Below are positions 35,621-48,200 of a DNA stretch of 64,000 bases, piece after piece. Under the pieces are notes generated by a model. That model saw only the letters and a program-made list of their open reading frames with translations, did not search any database and had not been told where the DNA came from. The first letter of the stretch is position 1; each line of letters begins with the position of its first letter. Position numbers and translations under genes: made by a program. Source of the stretch: Sordaria brevicollis (taxonomy: Eukaryota; Ascomycota; Sordariomycetes; Sordariales; Sordariaceae); assembly GCA_033439795.1 (NCBI GenBank), contig JAUTDP010000006.1:1550001-1614000 (forward strand). Direction: 5' to 3'.

Positions 35621-37218
35621 ATGAGCACTGCCTCTCTCGGGTAGCCAGTGTTCTTCGACGGTACTACGACGAGGATGGGTGAGACAACGGCGACAAGACT
35701 TGGAAAATGAAGTGAGCGATTTACACTGAAATGTCAAGCTAAATGGAGTGTAGGATATTGCTGGGAAGGATGTGTAAAGATAGATACCTCTAGGGAAGCC
35801 GAGTGTGACTGATACTGACAATTCAATGGTCGATGCACAAACTATACTCATCCTCAATCTGTCGTGCTTTGCCAGCAGGAAATTGCCAAGATATCTTCAT
35901 CTGGGACCTTTGTCTCGAAAATATAAACGGCTCGCGTGTTTGTACACACTCACCAACAGACTCGTCAATAGGTCAGTCAGTACGTAATCTTCCTTTAACC
36001 CAACCGCGCTCGAGCCATTGCGGGCGTCTGTCAGAAGACCAGGAGGCCGCCCGTTCGTTATCTCAGCACAAAGAACGTTCCTCCGCATATCTGCATAGGC
36101 GAGCTGGAGGAGCACACACGCGAGACACGATCCAGACCGTTGGTTTGCTGGAGTGTGTGTATATACTCCTCTTTCTCCTTCCCCGCATGACGTCAAGCAG
36201 GTAGCGTTGGGGCTCGCGTATAATGGATGAGTGGCAATCAGACTGCCGCTTTTGGGCTGCTTTGAGCTTATTCTAACCACCCTTAGCAGCTGCTTTATTC
36301 CGAAGGCAACGATCGAGATTGGATTGGCGCGACTGGGCGATATTGAATATTGGGGCTGTGTTGCTGGCCACACAAAGTGACAGCTCTCGTCCCTCTGGCA
36401 CGTCTGGTCCCAAAGAGAGCAAAGCGAGTGCTACTTGGAGCGGGCGACTGCAAGATGGATGCGTCCAGATTGAAAGTGCCGGTCAGAGATCGTCAGGGTT
36501 GTCAAGGGTTTGTTTGTCAAAGGGAGAAAATAGGAGAGAATATCACTGGTCGGGGTTATTGGGAATGATAAACGCTCTCCGTCACTTATACGGCACGGGA
36601 CCAATCACATCGTCCGGATCAGAGACTGGGATACTTCCTGATATCAACGGACAGGCAGAAGGAGGAAAGAGCAACAAACAATGACACTGGGAGCTATCTT
36701 TCCACACTGAGTTCCAGTCAGAGCACAGCACGGCCCAAAGAACCTTGTCCCTTCCCCTTCAACTCGAGAGTTACTGTAGTGCACATGCATATCACATCGA
36801 GGGGAAAAGAGGTCAGGTGCCACCAAAGTTCTAGGTGTTGCGTAGAGGGAAGGTGTGTGTCTACGTACTGTTCTTCTGATTGCCTCTGCTTTTTAATGTC
36901 AATCCATTCATCATCCACCATCTTCGCCTCGATCAACATCCCCAAACGCACTTCGCTCCGAGATACCCTAGTGCTCGTCCTATCCGTCAGCTCTACATCT
37001 CGCTTCTTATAAAACCTAAAGACCACTCCGTCTCGCTTCTATCAACTGCTCTGTCTACTCTCAACTTTATTTCTCTACCGTAATCCATCTTGAGCATCCA
37101 AATCTCCACGTCCTATCTCACGGACCCGATAATCTATCTACCACAACCAGTTAACAAACACTTATCGAACGTCAAGCCCTGCCCATCAGAGGTCTCAACA
37201 AAGAACATTTTCGTCATC
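35621..37218. other. Intergenic: 3' flank and upstream region of the small conserved gene
   Basis: A TATA-like TTATAAAA lies at 37007-37014, about 205 bp before the next start codon, and an AGGGG stress-type element at 36800-36804. The last 200 bp are CT-rich and probably transcribed. No gene is supported. Confidence 0.5.
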
Positions 37219-37724
37219 ATGTCTGGTAAGCAGTTCATCTTTACCTTTCCGCTTAAAGATTAGCCACTAACTACTGTTGCCTTTCGACAGAACAACACAA
37301 AACACCCATCACCATCGACACCACCAGAACGACAACTACCACGTCCTGGTCCCCGAACACCATGCACGGAACTACTACCCACAGTGAACAACCTGTCCGA
37401 CATCGCAACTCGGAGACCGTGACTCCCACGTTTACCAACTTCAGTCCCGTATCCGCTGAGGGCTCTCCCACATCACCGGCTGACCGTCGCATGAGTGCCG
37501 AATGGGGTATGTTTCTTTCCTTTCCCATTCATAATCACCAGTCCAGTAATTAACCTATTCTGCGTGATGCCGTAGACGCCTCGAAAGTACCTCCAAGCCG
37601 CTTCCAAAAGCGCAAGGGGTCCATCTATGCCGTGCCCAAGACGCGGGACGGCCATGTTGACAACAACTACGCCCATGCCTTCCACCAGAAACACATGGAG
37701 AAGGGATATCACAATGTGAAGTAA
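37219..37724 (+). CDS. Small conserved fungal protein of unknown function
   Basis: Exons are 37219-37225 (only ATG TCT G), 37291-37506 and 37576-37724, giving 123 residues. The phases and CTAAC-type branch sites fit well, so the model is reliable although the first exon holds just two and a third codons. The N-terminal half is Thr/Ser/Pro-rich with several Ser-Pro sites ('SPNT', 'SPVS', 'GSPTSPADRRMS'), suggesting a disordered phospho-regulated segment. The C-terminal half, from 'KVPPSRFQKRKGSIYAVPKTRDGHVD' to 'HQKHMEKGYHNVK', is basic and resembles short proteins I recall being widespread in filamentous fungi. No enzyme motif, signal peptide or membrane segment is visible. Function is unknown; cytosolic or nuclear location is a guess. 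Confidence 0.75.
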
Positions 37725-38506
37725 GCGAGCAGAGTGGAGGAACAAGGAATGGCAAGGACATGGAGGGAAACAAAGGCAATTGGAAGTTGGAGGATCATGA
37801 TGCGCGGTGATGATATCCGTATGGGTTTGTTTGTTTGTTGGCGTTTTGATTGATGGATCGGTTAGTTTTGACATGATGGCTGGTGTTTATCTTGTTTCCT
37901 GATGGGCTGTTTTATCATCTATGATTAACGGTATTCGCCTCTGCTTTGGAATAGGACATTCTTCTATGAGCTGTGAACCATGATCTTTTCCATATCGCCA
38001 TCACAATAGATCGATCCCCTCACCGACTGAGTGGAGTAGATCAAAGACGTAAGAAAGCTGTAGTTTGATGCTGCTCAATTGTGCAATATCGTCTGTAATC
38101 GAAGCAGAGAGAGGTGTATTCTTGATGCATATCTCAAGCCCAGTTTCCATTTCTACCCTCCTTCTATGCCTGTACAATCTAAATATGATGGCAATATTCA
38201 CGATCTGCGATCCCTGGAGAGGTAACGAAGTGGAAAAAGGGAGACTGGTCGATCTCTTAACCTGCCTGGTAAATGAATGAGAGTGCAGGTGATCGATGTG
38301 AGTTGTGTTTATGAAGCGGCAGTGTAAATCTTAAGTAGCCGGCCCCCTGCCCCCTTCCCAGTATTCCAGTCTATGTACAATCGGCCGGAACCGCCGGCCG
38401 TTTAAAATCAAAGAAGCCACGCGAAATTGTCCTTGCAAGCCCAACCAAAAGAAACGACAAATGAGAAGCTGTGAAGTAAATAGGATACAAAGAAAAGAAG
38501 TAGTAA
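37725..38506. other. Intergenic, tail to tail
   Basis: 3' flanks of the small gene and of syf1. No gene is seen. Confidence 0.7.
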
Positions 38507-41138
38507 TCATTCATCCATTTCATCAAGATCGATAGCATCCGGGTTGTGAACCTGAACAGGCTGAACAGGCATGGTGCCGCTGACCTTGGGTCCGTCCGAA
38601 GCCGCCACGAAGCCCACGGGCGCGCGCGCCTGTCTTTCCAGCGCCGCCATGGCGTCCGCGACCTCCTGATCCATTTGTTCCCCACCGTTTGCTGCCTCTT
38701 CCTCCATGCGTTTCTGCTGACTCCTCGCCAGCGCCTGCGAGGCAATGAAGTTGACGTCCGTGTTGTACTGCGCCTGCACGCTGCGCTTGATGCGCAGCAT
38801 CTCCTTGTACGTGTCCTCGTTGCCGTGCGTGACCTCGAACTGGTCCCACTTTTGCCAGAAATCGGGGTTGGTGCGCGGGTCGCAGAACTGCGACGCGTGC
38901 CCGTAGATGGCGCGCGCGCGGTCGATCTCGCCCAGCCGCTTCTCCATGTCGGCGAATTTGAGACACATGTCGCGGGCCTCGGCGTCAGGCAGGGCCGCGA
39001 TGGCGCGTTCGTAGATCGGGCGGGTGGAGGGCAGGCCGAAGTTGGAGGCCGACTTGGTGATGTAGAAGTTGAACATGTCGGCGCGGTCTTCGTCGGCGAC
39101 GGCGCGCGTGGCCCGCTCGTAGATGCGCATGGCGTGGCGGGCGAGGCCGCGCTCCTCTTCCAGGTTGCCGTACATGAGATAGATGACCTTTGCAAATTTC
39201 GGAGGGCAGTCCTCAACGGCTTGCTCGAAGAGGTCGCGGAGGCGCTCAATGCTGATCTTGCGGTCGACGGCCTTGGTGAGGTACAGGTTCCAGAGTTCGA
39301 AGGCGACGGGGTAGCTGAAGAGATCGAGACCGCGCTCGTAGATCTTGAAGGACTCCTCGAAGTACTTGTGCTCCTCAAGGAGGTTGGCGTAGTTGACCAC
39401 CGTCTGGGGAGTGGCGATGCGCAGCTCAAATATCCTCTCGTACACCTTGCGGGTCTCGTCCAGCGAGCTGACACTTTCCACAAGGTCGACGTAGAAACTC
39501 CACAGCTTCCAGCTCTTGTGAACTCGTTGTTGTGGTGTAAGCGTCTCGTCGAAGTAGTCCACCGTAGACCTCTTGGGTGCCTGTACCGCCTTTGCCATGA
39601 CCCTCATGGCATCGTCGAAGCACTCGTTTCGGAGTTCCATCTCTGCCCACTCGATCCACATGTCTGCTAGCTCTGCCACGGACTTATAAGGGACCTTGAC
39701 GGCCTTCTCCATAATTCTTCGGGCACTCGAAAGATCTCCTCCAGCCTCGTAGAACTTGGCGTAATTGGCCCATAGCTGGTGCAGCGCACCCACTGCCTTT
39801 TTGGGTTGGATGGCCTCAATAGCGTCAAGATAAGTCTTGACAACTTCCTCCTTATTGTCGCCCCATAGCACCACACGCTTCTCCCACTCCGTGACGTTGT
39901 TAGGATTTTGCCTCAGCAGAACATCGTTCAGGAGGAAGGGTCGGCGGTCCATCAGGTGTTCGAACCGCATCATTCGAATGTCCAAATCGAAATCAGCAAT
40001 CTCATCCACTTCTCCCTTCTCAGCCCGGGTGGCTGCCATCTCCATCAGAGCGCTGATGATGGATTCTTCAAATTCCGTGTACGAATCGAAAACGAGGGTA
40101 AAGTCTCGAACCGTCATGACGGTCGTAATGCCCTCCTCGAAAACGTCTCGCGCGCGCTCGAAGCTACCTCGTCGGATCCAATAGGTCGCCAAGCCGCACC
40201 ACAGCTTACCCCTCTGGTCGGCAAATCGTTCGATACCGCTGCGAATGATCCGTTCGACGTCGATGCCCGTCTCATGTCCCGTCTCCACCTCGGTCGCGTG
40301 CTCAACCAGCAAATCCACCATTTCGCTCCATAGTTCGTAGTGTCCCTTGCTGTTCTTGCTCGTGAATCGCGGGTTGTTGAGGATCTCGATGTACTTGTGG
40401 ACGGCTTCCGTGTATAGCCCCACTTGGACTAGCAACTCGATAAAGTCCTCGGCATCCTCTGGGTGAACCTGCATGTACCTGCGCCAGATCTTGACGGCCG
40501 TCTCGCCTTCGGCCGAGTTAGCAAAGGGTCGGTACAGAGCCCATATCCTGTTGTGTTGCGTAATAGGGAGAGCGCGGAGGGCCCGATCGAAGGTGCGTCT
40601 TGTGTGTGTCACGAGCGGCTGTTGCATCAGAAACTTGAGGTACATCTCCCATATCCTAGGCATCTTGTTGAGGAGAATGAGCGCCCGTTCAAAGAGGCTG
40701 TTGACCTTTTGGTACTCGGAGGCGAAGATGGCGGCATTGAGCTTCGAAACGTGCTTCGTCCTAAACCGGAGGTACTGGCGACCAAGTCAGTATGGTATAT
40801 TGGTTTGAGGGTGAGAGTTCAGGTACTCACCATCTTCCAAAGCTTATAGGATCGAGGGAGCTGGACACAGGCGCGCTCCATAATATATGCCTGCTCCTGG
40901 ACCGTTCCGTGCTGGAGCTTATACTCGATATACGCAAGCCATGGTTTCGTGCTGCCGGGGTTGCGAATGATGTCTTGTTCGTAGGGAAAATCCTCCTCGC
41001 TCTAGATGACCAGAAATCGAAGGGTCAGTTTGCCTTCCTGTAGCTGCCGAGGCTTTCGAGAAGAGGAGAGGAAAGACGTACGACCAAAGACAGGTCTGGG
41101 CGACGTTCAGCGGCGCGTGAAGCGACAGTGACAGACAT
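38507..41138 (-). CDS. syf1: Pre-mRNA-splicing factor SYF1 (XAB2)
   Basis: A scaffold of the Prp19/NTC complex in the spliceosome, nuclear. Exons are 41138-41082, 41001-40831 and 40774-38507, giving 831 residues, the usual length. The first splice joins 'RPDLSLV' to 'SEEDFPYEQDIIRNPGSTKPWLAYIEYK', the standard SYF1 start. The rest is a series of half-a-TPR (HAT) repeats, for example 'RIWEMYLKFLMQQPLVTHTRRTFDRALRALP' and 'LWNLYLTKAVDRKISIERLRDLFEQAVEDCPP', covering about residues 25-720. The end is acidic, 'NPDAIDLDEMDE'. A long antisense open frame (38546-39670) is a shadow caused by high third-position GC. A G21 tract lies 167 bp before the start codon. Confidence 0.95.
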
Positions 41139-41957
41139 GGCGAAGGATGGATGGTCCGCGTTGGACTGCAGGTAGAAGACCGGGAGTGGCGTCGCTGGAG
41201 GAAGGAATAAAATCGATGTTCAAGGATCAAAGGTTCCCTAGAGGCATTCCTGCCGTACTCCCACGATTTTGGGCCAGCCTCTCGACAGAGGATTCAAAAG
41301 AAAAGGGGGGGGGGGGGGGGGGGGGCGGACGGCGACGTGGTTTCGCTTTCACTCGTGGATTGTTGTCGCTGTTGTATGTTTAGTCCGTGACGGGATTCTT
41401 TTTTCTTGGGAACCCGGCACACGTCTCGAACTTGAACCTTGTCCAAACAAGTTCGCGAAAGCTCAGACCAGCCTCCCATTTAACGGAGTTAGAGCGATCA
41501 TTTGGCAGATGTTCCCGCTAAACAGGAGCCAATTTCAGTGGGGTAAATTGCTGATACTTGGCATCACGACCCGCAGGCAGGTGCCAGCCGCATCCCCGGG
41601 AGAGCCTGGATCCAGTTGTTACGTAGGGCGGCGGCGGACTTGCAGTGGGCGGGCGGGCGGCCAAGCCAAGTGAATCCACGTCCCACCTCACGACGCCATC
41701 GTCTGCGGCCCTGCAACAGCGACCCCGGCCGTCTCAACCTCGTCCAAGCTCCAGACATCCATATCGAGAAGCTCCACCAACCACGGCCCGTCCCTCCTCC
41801 TCCTCCAAGTCGATATCGAATCTACCCTATCTACCGTGGTCGCGATAGCATCACGACTCCTAGCATCATCATATACCCGTCATCCTGGGACCTCTTGTCG
41901 CCTTAATCTTCTACCCCACCTCGATTATACCTTCTTGGCCATTGCCGGATCGCTAAC
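41139..41957. promoter_or_regulatory. Divergent promoter region of syf1 and vma8
   Basis: 819 bp between the two start codons. Contains the G21 tract and a GC-rich stretch with GGCGG/GGGCGG units at about 41628-41661. Confidence 0.6.
41305..41325 (+). repeat. Poly-G tract, 21 nt
   Basis: Uninterrupted run of 21 G in the syf1 upstream region (poly-C on the syf1 sense strand). Confidence 0.95.
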
Positions 41958-43136
41958 ATGTCTGGAGCTGCGGTATGACATACATCCATCCCAGCTGCTT
42001 CCCCGCAATCGACAACCACCAAATTCATGGTCGTTGACTAACAATGGATATGGCGGTATTAGGATCGCGAGGCCGTCTTCCCCACCCGGCAGTCCTTGGG
42101 TATCATGAAGGCCAAGCTCAAGGGTGCCGAAACGGGTCATAGCTTGCTCAAGAGAAAGAGTGAAGCTCTCACAAAGTTCGTTGTTCTCTTGTCTGCCATA
42201 AGACATATACAGAGCAGGATGCTAACATGATTTTCCTCACAGACGTTTCAGAGGTACATAACCACTTGCGAATACTCGAGGTTTATCGAAACATACCCTC
42301 TAACACGGAGCCCACAGAAATCACCCGCCGAATCGACGAAGCCAAGCGCAAGATGGGTCGCGTCATGCAGATCGCCTCGCTCTCCCTCGCCGAAGTCACG
42401 TACGCTGTCGGCGGCAACATCGGCTACCAGATCCAAGAGTCGGCCAAGTCGGCGCGGTTCCGCATCCGCGCCAAGCAGGAGAACGTCTCGGGTGTGCTGC
42501 TGCCCGCCTTCGAGGCCTATCAGACTGAGGGCAACAACGACTTCGCCATGACCGGTCTCGGAAAGGGTGGCCAACAGGTGCAGCGGTGTCGCGAGACGTA
42601 CGCCAGAGCGGTGGAGGCCCTGGTTGAGCTGGCCAGTCTGCAGACGGCGTTTGTTATCCTTGATGAGGTCATCAAGGTTGTTAACCGAAGAGTTAATGCT
42701 ATGTAAGGCGGTCCCGAGTTCTGTGGATGTTGGAAAAGGGAATCTAACAAGGGGTTTAGTGAGCATGTTATTATTCCTCGGACGGAGAACACCATCAAGT
42801 GTAAGTGGATTGGGTGCCTGGAACTCTGTGAGAAGAGGGTGCGCATTACTGACATCTGTCATAGACATCAACTCGGAACTCGACGAGCTTGACAGAGAAG
42901 AGTTCTACAGACTCAAGAAGGTCGCGGCCAAAAAGCAACGAGACAATGCCGAAACCGACGCTCAGATGAAAGCAAAGAAGGTGGAGCAACAGCGCTTGTT
43001 AACCCTCGCGGAGGGTGAGAACGTCGAGGGTGAACAACAGACAGAAGCACCCGCAGCGCCAGAAGCGACCGATATGCCCGAAGATACCCCTGCCGATATT
43101 CTGGCTGCCGAGGAGGATGAAGACATCATCTTCTAG
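41958..43136 (+). CDS. vma8: V-type proton ATPase subunit D
   Basis: Subunit D forms the central rotor stalk of the V1 sector on vacuoles. Exons are 41958-41972, 42063-42175, 42243-42253 (11 nt), 42318-42702, 42760-42800 and 42865-43136, giving 278 residues. The family signature 'PTRQSLGIMKAKLKGAETGHSLLKRKSEALTKRFREITRRI' is complete only with the 11-nt micro-exon, which supplies most of 'KRFRE'. The long coiled coil and 'RTENTIKYINSELDELDREEFYRLKKV' near the end are typical. The last 40 residues are acidic and Ala/Pro-rich, as in other filamentous fungi. Neurospora names this gene vma-8. Five introns in 1.2 kb is intron-dense for this window. Confidence 0.95.
42243..42253 (+). other. 11-nt micro-exon of vma8
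   Basis: Bounded by a TCACAG acceptor (intron 42176-42242 with GCTAAC branch) and a GTACAT donor (intron 42254-42317). Phase entering 2, phase leaving 1. Skipping it would shift the frame. Confidence 0.85.
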
Positions 43137-43458
43137 TTTGATGTCAGACTTGTTAACGTGTTGGGAATACGTGATGATGGCTGGACGGACTGCTGATGAC
43201 GGACGATTAAGAATGTTTTGTTTGCATGGATTGTTGACGCAACGGGCATGGGCGCAATCAAGGAGTTTGTTTTGTTTTTGATTCTTACTGTAGCATTGGG
43301 TATCTAAAGAAGGCGCTTTGCTAACGACCTGTGTGGTGCTCATTACGGACTGAAGCCTTTTATTCCACTCACCTATACCTGCCCTATGAATGTCCTGTTT
43401 ATTGCACAATTTACCTCCTCTTGTTGACCTTCCAGGCAAGTTCCATTCCAGTCTTACT
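43137..43458. other. Intergenic, tail to tail
   Basis: 3' flanks of vma8 and the U1A-like gene. No gene is seen. Confidence 0.7.
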
Positions 43459-44421
43459 CTACTGTCTCTGGTAGGTAACCTTCATGATCTTCTCGCCATT
43501 CTTCAGGGGCATGCTAGCCGTGTTCTCCTTGGCAGTGATGGCGCCAGCCTCGGCGTCGTACTCGACGAAAGCAATACCGGCGCGGCCAGGCACAGTACGA
43601 ACTTCGCGGAAACCCTCGAAGCGGTTGAAGATGGCAGTAAGGTCGTCCTTGGTGAAGTCGTCGGGCAAGTTCTGAACGAACAGAATACGGTTGGGAGGCA
43701 AGTACTCGTCGGGAACGACAGCGGCAGGGCCCTGGCCAGTAGCCTTGAGGCCGGCGCCGCGCTGGTTCTTGGCTGGGCGAGCATCGGGAGCGGCACCCTG
43801 GAGAGGGCGCTTGAGGCGGTTCTGCTGTTCGGCGACTTCGAGAGCCCTCTTCTTGTCTGTAGGAAGGTTGAATGTGAGATAAATAATGCCCTTGTTTCGC
43901 GAGTTGAGGACCAGAACGGAAAGAAACATACCCTTCTCAGCAATGCGCCTGCGCTTATGCTGGTCAAACTCCTCCTCGTTGCCAGTCTGGAGAACGGTAG
44001 CGTCGCTCCTCGTGCGCGCCAGAGCCACCACCATGGGCTTCTCAAACAGCTCGAATCCCTGGAGTTCCTCGATGGCCGCCTGGGCCGACTCGGCCTTGTC
44101 AAAGACTACGAAGGCCTGGCCCTTGGCCTTAAGGTTGGTCTTGGCGACAATGTCAATTACATTGCCGTACTCGGAGAAGATGGTGCGCAGAGCTTCCTTG
44201 AGCGGCTCTGGCTTGACGCGCTCCTCGAGATTGCGTACATAGACACTACGCGCGAACCCACGAGGGCTCATTTGGTTAGCTTTTTCCTGAATCGTCTCCC
44301 AGGATTACCTCTTGACTAGGTTGAAAACACCCCGACAACACCACCAGCCATTCAAAGCTTTGTATGTGTCGGAGTGCAATGACACATACGTAGCGATGGG
44401 GGCCTGTCCTGCTGAAGCCAT
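43459..44421 (-). CDS. U1A/U2B''-type spliceosomal RNA-binding protein, two RRMs
   Basis: An snRNP protein of the SNF/U1A/U2B'' family, nuclear, binding U1 and/or U2 stem loops. Exons are 44421-44390, 44245-43932 and 43856-43459, giving 247 residues. RRM1 (about 11-85) starts 'TVYVRNLEERVKPEPLKEALRTIFSEYG' with RNP1 'KGQAFVVF', followed by 'FELFEKPMVVALARTRSD', which is specific to this family. RRM2 (about 170-245) has RNP2 'ILFVQNLP' and the family block 'FEGFREVRTVPGRAGIAFVEYD'. The linker is basic with 'HKRRRIAEKDKKRA'. The first intron is long (144 nt) and contains an in-frame but unsuited ATG at 44271. Whether it serves U1, U2 or both, as in Drosophila SNF, cannot be told from sequence. 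Confidence 0.9.
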
Positions 44422-45214
44422 TGTTATTGTTATAAATAGCGGTTGATGAATGGTACGAAAGATCTACCCGCGTTCGTTCGGTTGTCGTGAGGATCGCAAT
44501 ATGATGTTGCACAAGGGTTGGGAGAAGGGTACAGGTTGTCGGTTATCGCCGAAAGCAATCTTGAAGTGCAATGTCCAAGTGTAAGTTGTTGGTGGAGACG
44601 TCTTTTTTGGTGGAGAGCGTTCCAGAGTCCAGCAAGGGACTCAAAAAGCGTTCAGGAGGCGCCACCTGGGCTCAGCTGCGCGACGCGTGCGCTAACGACG
44701 AGGCTAACAGTTCCCGTCCCGGACGTGGAGCCCCACCAGTTACCTCATCCCGCTTGCTGCTCGCTGTTGATTGCTCCGATCCCCAGTGGGTTGTCGGTCA
44801 GTTCGTTCTCTCCGCCCCCGCCGCTCTGCCCGCTCTGCCCGCTGTCGCAGCGCTGTGTCTCGTCCCGCGGCAACAGTGGCCGGTCATCTCCCGTCTTGTT
44901 TTGGTACCTGGGCAACCAAGCTTGGAACACAACACCTCCTTATCAACAAACTTGGATCCCAACGACTTTACGGCTTATACGAGCAACACCCGTCTCGGTT
45001 TGCCGCCCATTTTTGTCATGCGAAGATGCTGGACATTCTCCTGAGCGAAACCACCAGATGAGAGACAAGGACTCGAACAACCAGGAAGAGACAGAAGAGT
45101 GAAGACACAGGGCGATTAGCCAGCCGTTGCCGACGCAGCCGGCGATCGCGACCCAGCTCTTGGAGGAACGCTTACGAGCCCGAATCTCACCCGTGATACC
45201 TTCGCTTTTGAAAT
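44422..45214. promoter_or_regulatory. Divergent promoter region of the U1A-like gene and the Asi-like gene
   Basis: 793 bp between start codons. An ATG frame at 44571-45044 (157 codons) is open but Leu/Pro/Ala-rich, unrecognised, and could be an upstream frame of the Asi-like transcript. Short tandem CTCTGCCCG units lie near 44823. Confidence 0.45.
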
Positions 45215-48200
45215 ATGGACGATAGTGTTTTCCTGTCGGATGCTGCAACAGCAGCGGCCCAAGCCGGCGTGGTCCCGACAACAGTACCCGTCCCGGTGCT
45301 GAACAATGCCAGCGCATGGCACAACTTCACGACCTGGACTGCCCAGCGTCTGGGTTATGCGTTTAACGTGACGAAACTGGCGCCTTCGCTCGAGGATTTG
45401 GTCTGGGCGGGACCCAGGATGGTAAAGAAGCTGGGGAAACTGGGCGGCTCCTACATCTTCTATCCCGATGCCATTGACGGCTTTGGTCAGCGCGTCATAC
45501 CCGAGGCAACCGATCCTGCCGCATTTTTTGTCACGACTGCTCCTGATAGCACGACCGCCGCTGACACCGCCCGATCCATCCTCGAATCCGCATCGTCTTC
45601 CGCCGCTGCCGCTACGGGCCAAGAGTCAGCAGCCTTCGCATCACGATTCACAATGGAGGGCGCCCGAGGTCTGGGAAGCGTCTTCAGCTACGCAACAAGC
45701 AAGTGGGCACTGGCATGTATCGTCATGGCCGTAGTCTTCAACCGAACACACATCTTTGCCGCTACTCGCCGGCGGCTTACACTACGATGGACTGTCAGAC
45801 TGGCACTCCGGTTGCCTGTTATCTTACTACTCGCTTGGCAGGTCGAACGAATCCTCGAATCGATACAGTGTCAAACATCTCCCGAATTTGCCGATCTGCG
45901 TTGGGGCAACGCCAGCAAGAGCTCCGATCTCATGTTCTCCGAAAAGAATAACTTTCTCCACGGCTTGAGCTCGACCCTGCTCTTCGGCGCCACCGATAAA
46001 CAATCCTGCCAGGCTGTAAGGATGGTGCCATGGGACAACGGTTCGAGCGAGCAACCAGAGCTGGTAGGATCCTTGTCTCGGCTCTGGCCTCTGTTCATGA
46101 CGTTCTGCGTCAGCCAGTTCATCGAGGTACTCTCTGCGACGGTTCAGGGCCGTCCAGTAGCTGCGGAGACGGGGATGACACTCTTCGAGCACTCACTGGC
46201 ATTTGCCGAAGCCGATGCTGCCATCAGCAACCAGCTGGGATGGGGGCTTTTCACGGGCAAGGGAAACTCTTCCCAGGCATTGGCAGGAACGGCAGTTGCT
46301 GTCACGCGCAGCATGATCCTAAGGAGAGTTAACACGTCCCCAGAAGTTTTGCTGGTTGCGTTTCTCTCCGCCATGAGCCATCTCACTAGTCAAATACTGG
46401 GTGTCTTCAACCTGCAATCCAAATTCCGCTTGATCAATACTGGTTTCTGGGGACTTTGCTTCATGGGCAGCATTGTCTGGGGTGCCGTTACCTTCTCCAT
46501 CGAGGATAGTTCAGCTCAAGCACTCTTGAGGTTTCCTACGGTCTGCATTATTGGATTCGTACCACACGTTCTCATCATTTGCGGCATCTTCATCTGTGGT
46601 TTGATATACGCACTAACCATGGGCCTCTCAGCGTTCGCTGCTCCTGAAAGCGCTCTTGATGTAGGACAGCAGCAACGCCTGACTCTCAGAGACCGCCTTG
46701 CTCGAGCACACGCAAACATGCAAGCTAATGGATCTCTTTCCGATATCCGTATTCGATGGGATATGGACTTCTATACTGCTCTTCTTCGAGCTGGCTTTGG
46801 AGCTATCACCATGGCCAGTGAGGCTGTCTATCTGAACGAAGACCACCGGGTAAATGTAAAACGTTTTACTTGGTTGGAGGACGAGCGGTTCCGTGAGATT
46901 GAGGAGCTGAGGATGCAATGGCTTGGAGGCGGGGTGTCAGGCTCCCGTTTTGACTCGGTCGGAGTCATCGGCCTCGTACCAGTTAAGGAAGACCAAGCAA
47001 ACGCCACGAGCGGTTATGCTAGGGAGAGGGCAGCACAGAAGATTCCTCGGAACAGTGTTTCCGCCAGGCGTTTGAGAGACGGGGTGGGCGCCACGGAGCG
47101 CAGTGGTAGATGGCTTTTGGCGATCGAGTATGTTATGCACATCAGCCGCTTGATCGTCACCACTTGGATGCTCCTCATCATCAAGTTACTCTCCTACCTT
47201 GGTATCAGGAATCCTCCACGTTGGTTACGGGCATTGGCCCTTCAGCCACCAAAGCCGGAGAGTAGCGACAGCCGCCGGAGGTCAAGTCGGAGAGGTGACC
47301 GTGGCTCGACAGCTGTCTGGGTAGATGCCTCAGATCCCAACGCTATTCCCGTCCCACGCAGTGAGCGGGTTGACGTTGAAGCCGAGTTCCGCAAGCGCCT
47401 TCAACAACAACCGCTTGAAAGTGATCGGCCCAACGCCAGCGAAGCCGACATTGACTCCAAGCTCTACAGCTGGTTCCTCAACGGCGGCTGGTGGGGGAAC
47501 ACCGATACAAGCGGTGACTACGTTCCTGACATGGACCTAGACGACCCCGACTTCGACAACACAAGCATCATCTCCACGAGCGAAATTACATCACTATCAG
47601 ACCTCGAAAACGACGGCTGGGAGTCCGACGGCGGTCTTGAAGACGGCCAACGCACACCGACCCAATCCTCCCCTTACCCAAATAACCAAAATCCGCTCCA
47701 ACAGCCCTGGGCCTTCGACGCAGCGATCACTCGCACCCGCGAATCAACCCCCTCTTCCTCTTCACAAGTCGCCGACCTCCCCCTAGCAGCCTCCGACCTC
47801 GCCCGCCTTCTCAACCCCCAAAGCCCGGAAGAACGCGACGAAGCCATCACCCTCGCCGCCCACCTCTCCTTCGAAGAAGGAATCATGACCCGCTCCCGCT
47901 TCCGCCAACACCAAGCGCGCCAGCGCGTGAAGGTTCTGCTCTCCGGCACCCAACACCGTCGTTTATACGGCGGTTTCAGCTCCAAGAGCAGCGGCACGCA
48001 AATGATGACGCCCGAGGAAGAAGCTAGACGCCTCGAGCAAATATTGTTGTCCAGACGTGCTGCTAAGGCCCCCAACAACCCGTCAGAGGAGGGTACTATG
48101 GGTACAGGAGACTGGGCATCCGGCGCTGATGGTTTGGGGAGTGAAGGACCCCAGTGCGTGGTGTGCCAGTGCGCTCCCAGGACCATCATCGTCTGGCCGT

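Noticed and set aside
38546..39670. 374-codon frame antisense to syf1
   Set aside because: Shadow of a GC-rich third-position bias; the syf1 HAT repeats on the other strand are unambiguous.
43390..44319. 309-codon frame antisense to the U1A-like gene
   Set aside because: Shadow frame; the two RRMs lie on the minus strand and span spliced exons.
44571..45044. 157-codon ATG frame before the Asi-like gene
   Set aside because: Leu/Pro/Ala-rich, no recognisable motif; more likely leader sequence or chance.
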